From assembly GCA_900543455.1 (NCBI GenBank), contig UQRR01000116.1, positions 1-5,614 on the forward strand: DNA of 5,614 nucleotides. The letters run 5' to 3'. Positions 5,433-5,614 of this stretch are shown here, one piece after another. The position numbers and the translations under genes are program-made. The stretch is from an uncultured Dialister sp. GTDB lineage: Bacteria; Bacillota; Negativicutes; Veillonellales; Dialisteraceae. The notes under the pieces were generated by a model that was given only the letters and a program-made list of their open reading frames with translations, was not told the DNA's origin and did not search any database. Positions within the stretch are counted from its first letter, which is position 1, and every line of letters starts with the position of its first letter.

Positions 5433-5488
5433 GGGGACTGGTGACTGGGGACTGGTAGCTAGGGATTAGGGATTAGGGATTAGGGATC
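5426..5488. repeat. Run of nine mixed heptamers with G-quadruplex motif
   Basis: Nine consecutive 7-base units in register: AGTGGCT, GGGGACT, GGTGACT, GGGGACT, GGTAGCT, AGGGATT three times, AGGGATC. The last four give GGG tracts at 5462-5464, 5469-5471, 5476-5478 and 5483-5485 with 4-base loops, a canonical plus-strand G-quadruplex pattern. The array is upstream of the adhesin gene and C-rich on that gene's coding strand, as are the arrays upstream of the dehydrogenase. Confidence 0.85.
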
Positions 5489-5491
5489 ACA

Positions 5492-5614
5492 GCATGGGAT
5501 AGCGGTATTCTCGTTTCGCAGCCTTCCCCATTGGGGTAATGCTATTAAGTTAAGGAAATCGTTAGCTACGTAACGTCTTGCTTCCCCCTTCGGGGGAAGT
5601 GCCGAAGGCAATAG
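5492..5614. repeat. Dispersed intergenic repeat, copy 2 (runs off the window)
   Basis: Bases 5512-5531 match 1221-1240 at 18 of 20 positions. A short CCCC-ATT-GGGG hairpin (5526-5536) follows, then a perfect 8-bp hairpin CTTCCCCC-TTC-GGGGGAAG (5581-5599) and TGCCGAAGGC at 5600-5609. The copy carries about 45 more bases between the two hairpins than copy 1. I see no gene after 5280 to the window end. Confidence 0.6.

Noticed and set aside
5433..5488. CRISPR array or telomere-like sequence
   Set aside because: Units are 7 bases with no spacers, so it is not CRISPR. Similarity of AGGGATT to some telomere repeats is superficial: the array is short, mixed and internal to the sequence.

Overview
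The window looks like chromosomal DNA from a diderm Firmicute of the class Negativicutes (Veillonella/Selenomonas/Megasphaera-type). The argument rests on one gene: it joins an extended (ESPR-type) signal peptide and a trimeric YadA-type outer-membrane anchor, which require an outer membrane, to a single SLH domain of the kind Negativicutes use to tie that membrane to peptidoglycan. I cannot name the genus. GC content is moderate to high. The dehydrogenase gene strongly favours C in third codon positions; the adhesin gene looks less GC-rich by eye.

Layout. Bases 1-233 are intergenic: a dispersed-repeat remnant, small hairpins and two heptamer arrays (77-111 and 158-185) leading into an extended -10 promoter and ribosome binding site. 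Bases 234-1178 (+) encode a complete D-2-hydroxyacid dehydrogenase. Bases 1179-1625 separate the two convergent genes. This gap is packed with inverted repeats, including a near-perfect bidirectional terminator (1398-1449), a second terminator-like structure (1257-1321) and part of a dispersed repeat that recurs at 5492-5531. Bases 1626-5279 (-) encode a 1217-residue trimeric autotransporter adhesin. Bases 5280-5614 are its upstream region: RBS, leader hairpin, a 14-bp repeat pair resembling insertion-sequence ends, a run of nine heptamers with a G-quadruplex motif, and a second repeat copy cut by the window edge.

The two genes are tail-to-tail, each probably transcribed alone, with no evident functional link. 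The dehydrogenase is cytoplasmic and metabolic; the adhesin is a surface fibre.

The most interesting content is (i) the adhesin, whose fibre mixes phage tail-fibre and tail-spike type repeats and whose membrane anchor is followed by a coiled coil and an SLH domain predicted to reach into the periplasm, and (ii) the related C-rich heptamer arrays upstream of both genes, each with a four-tract G-quadruplex motif on the template strand.
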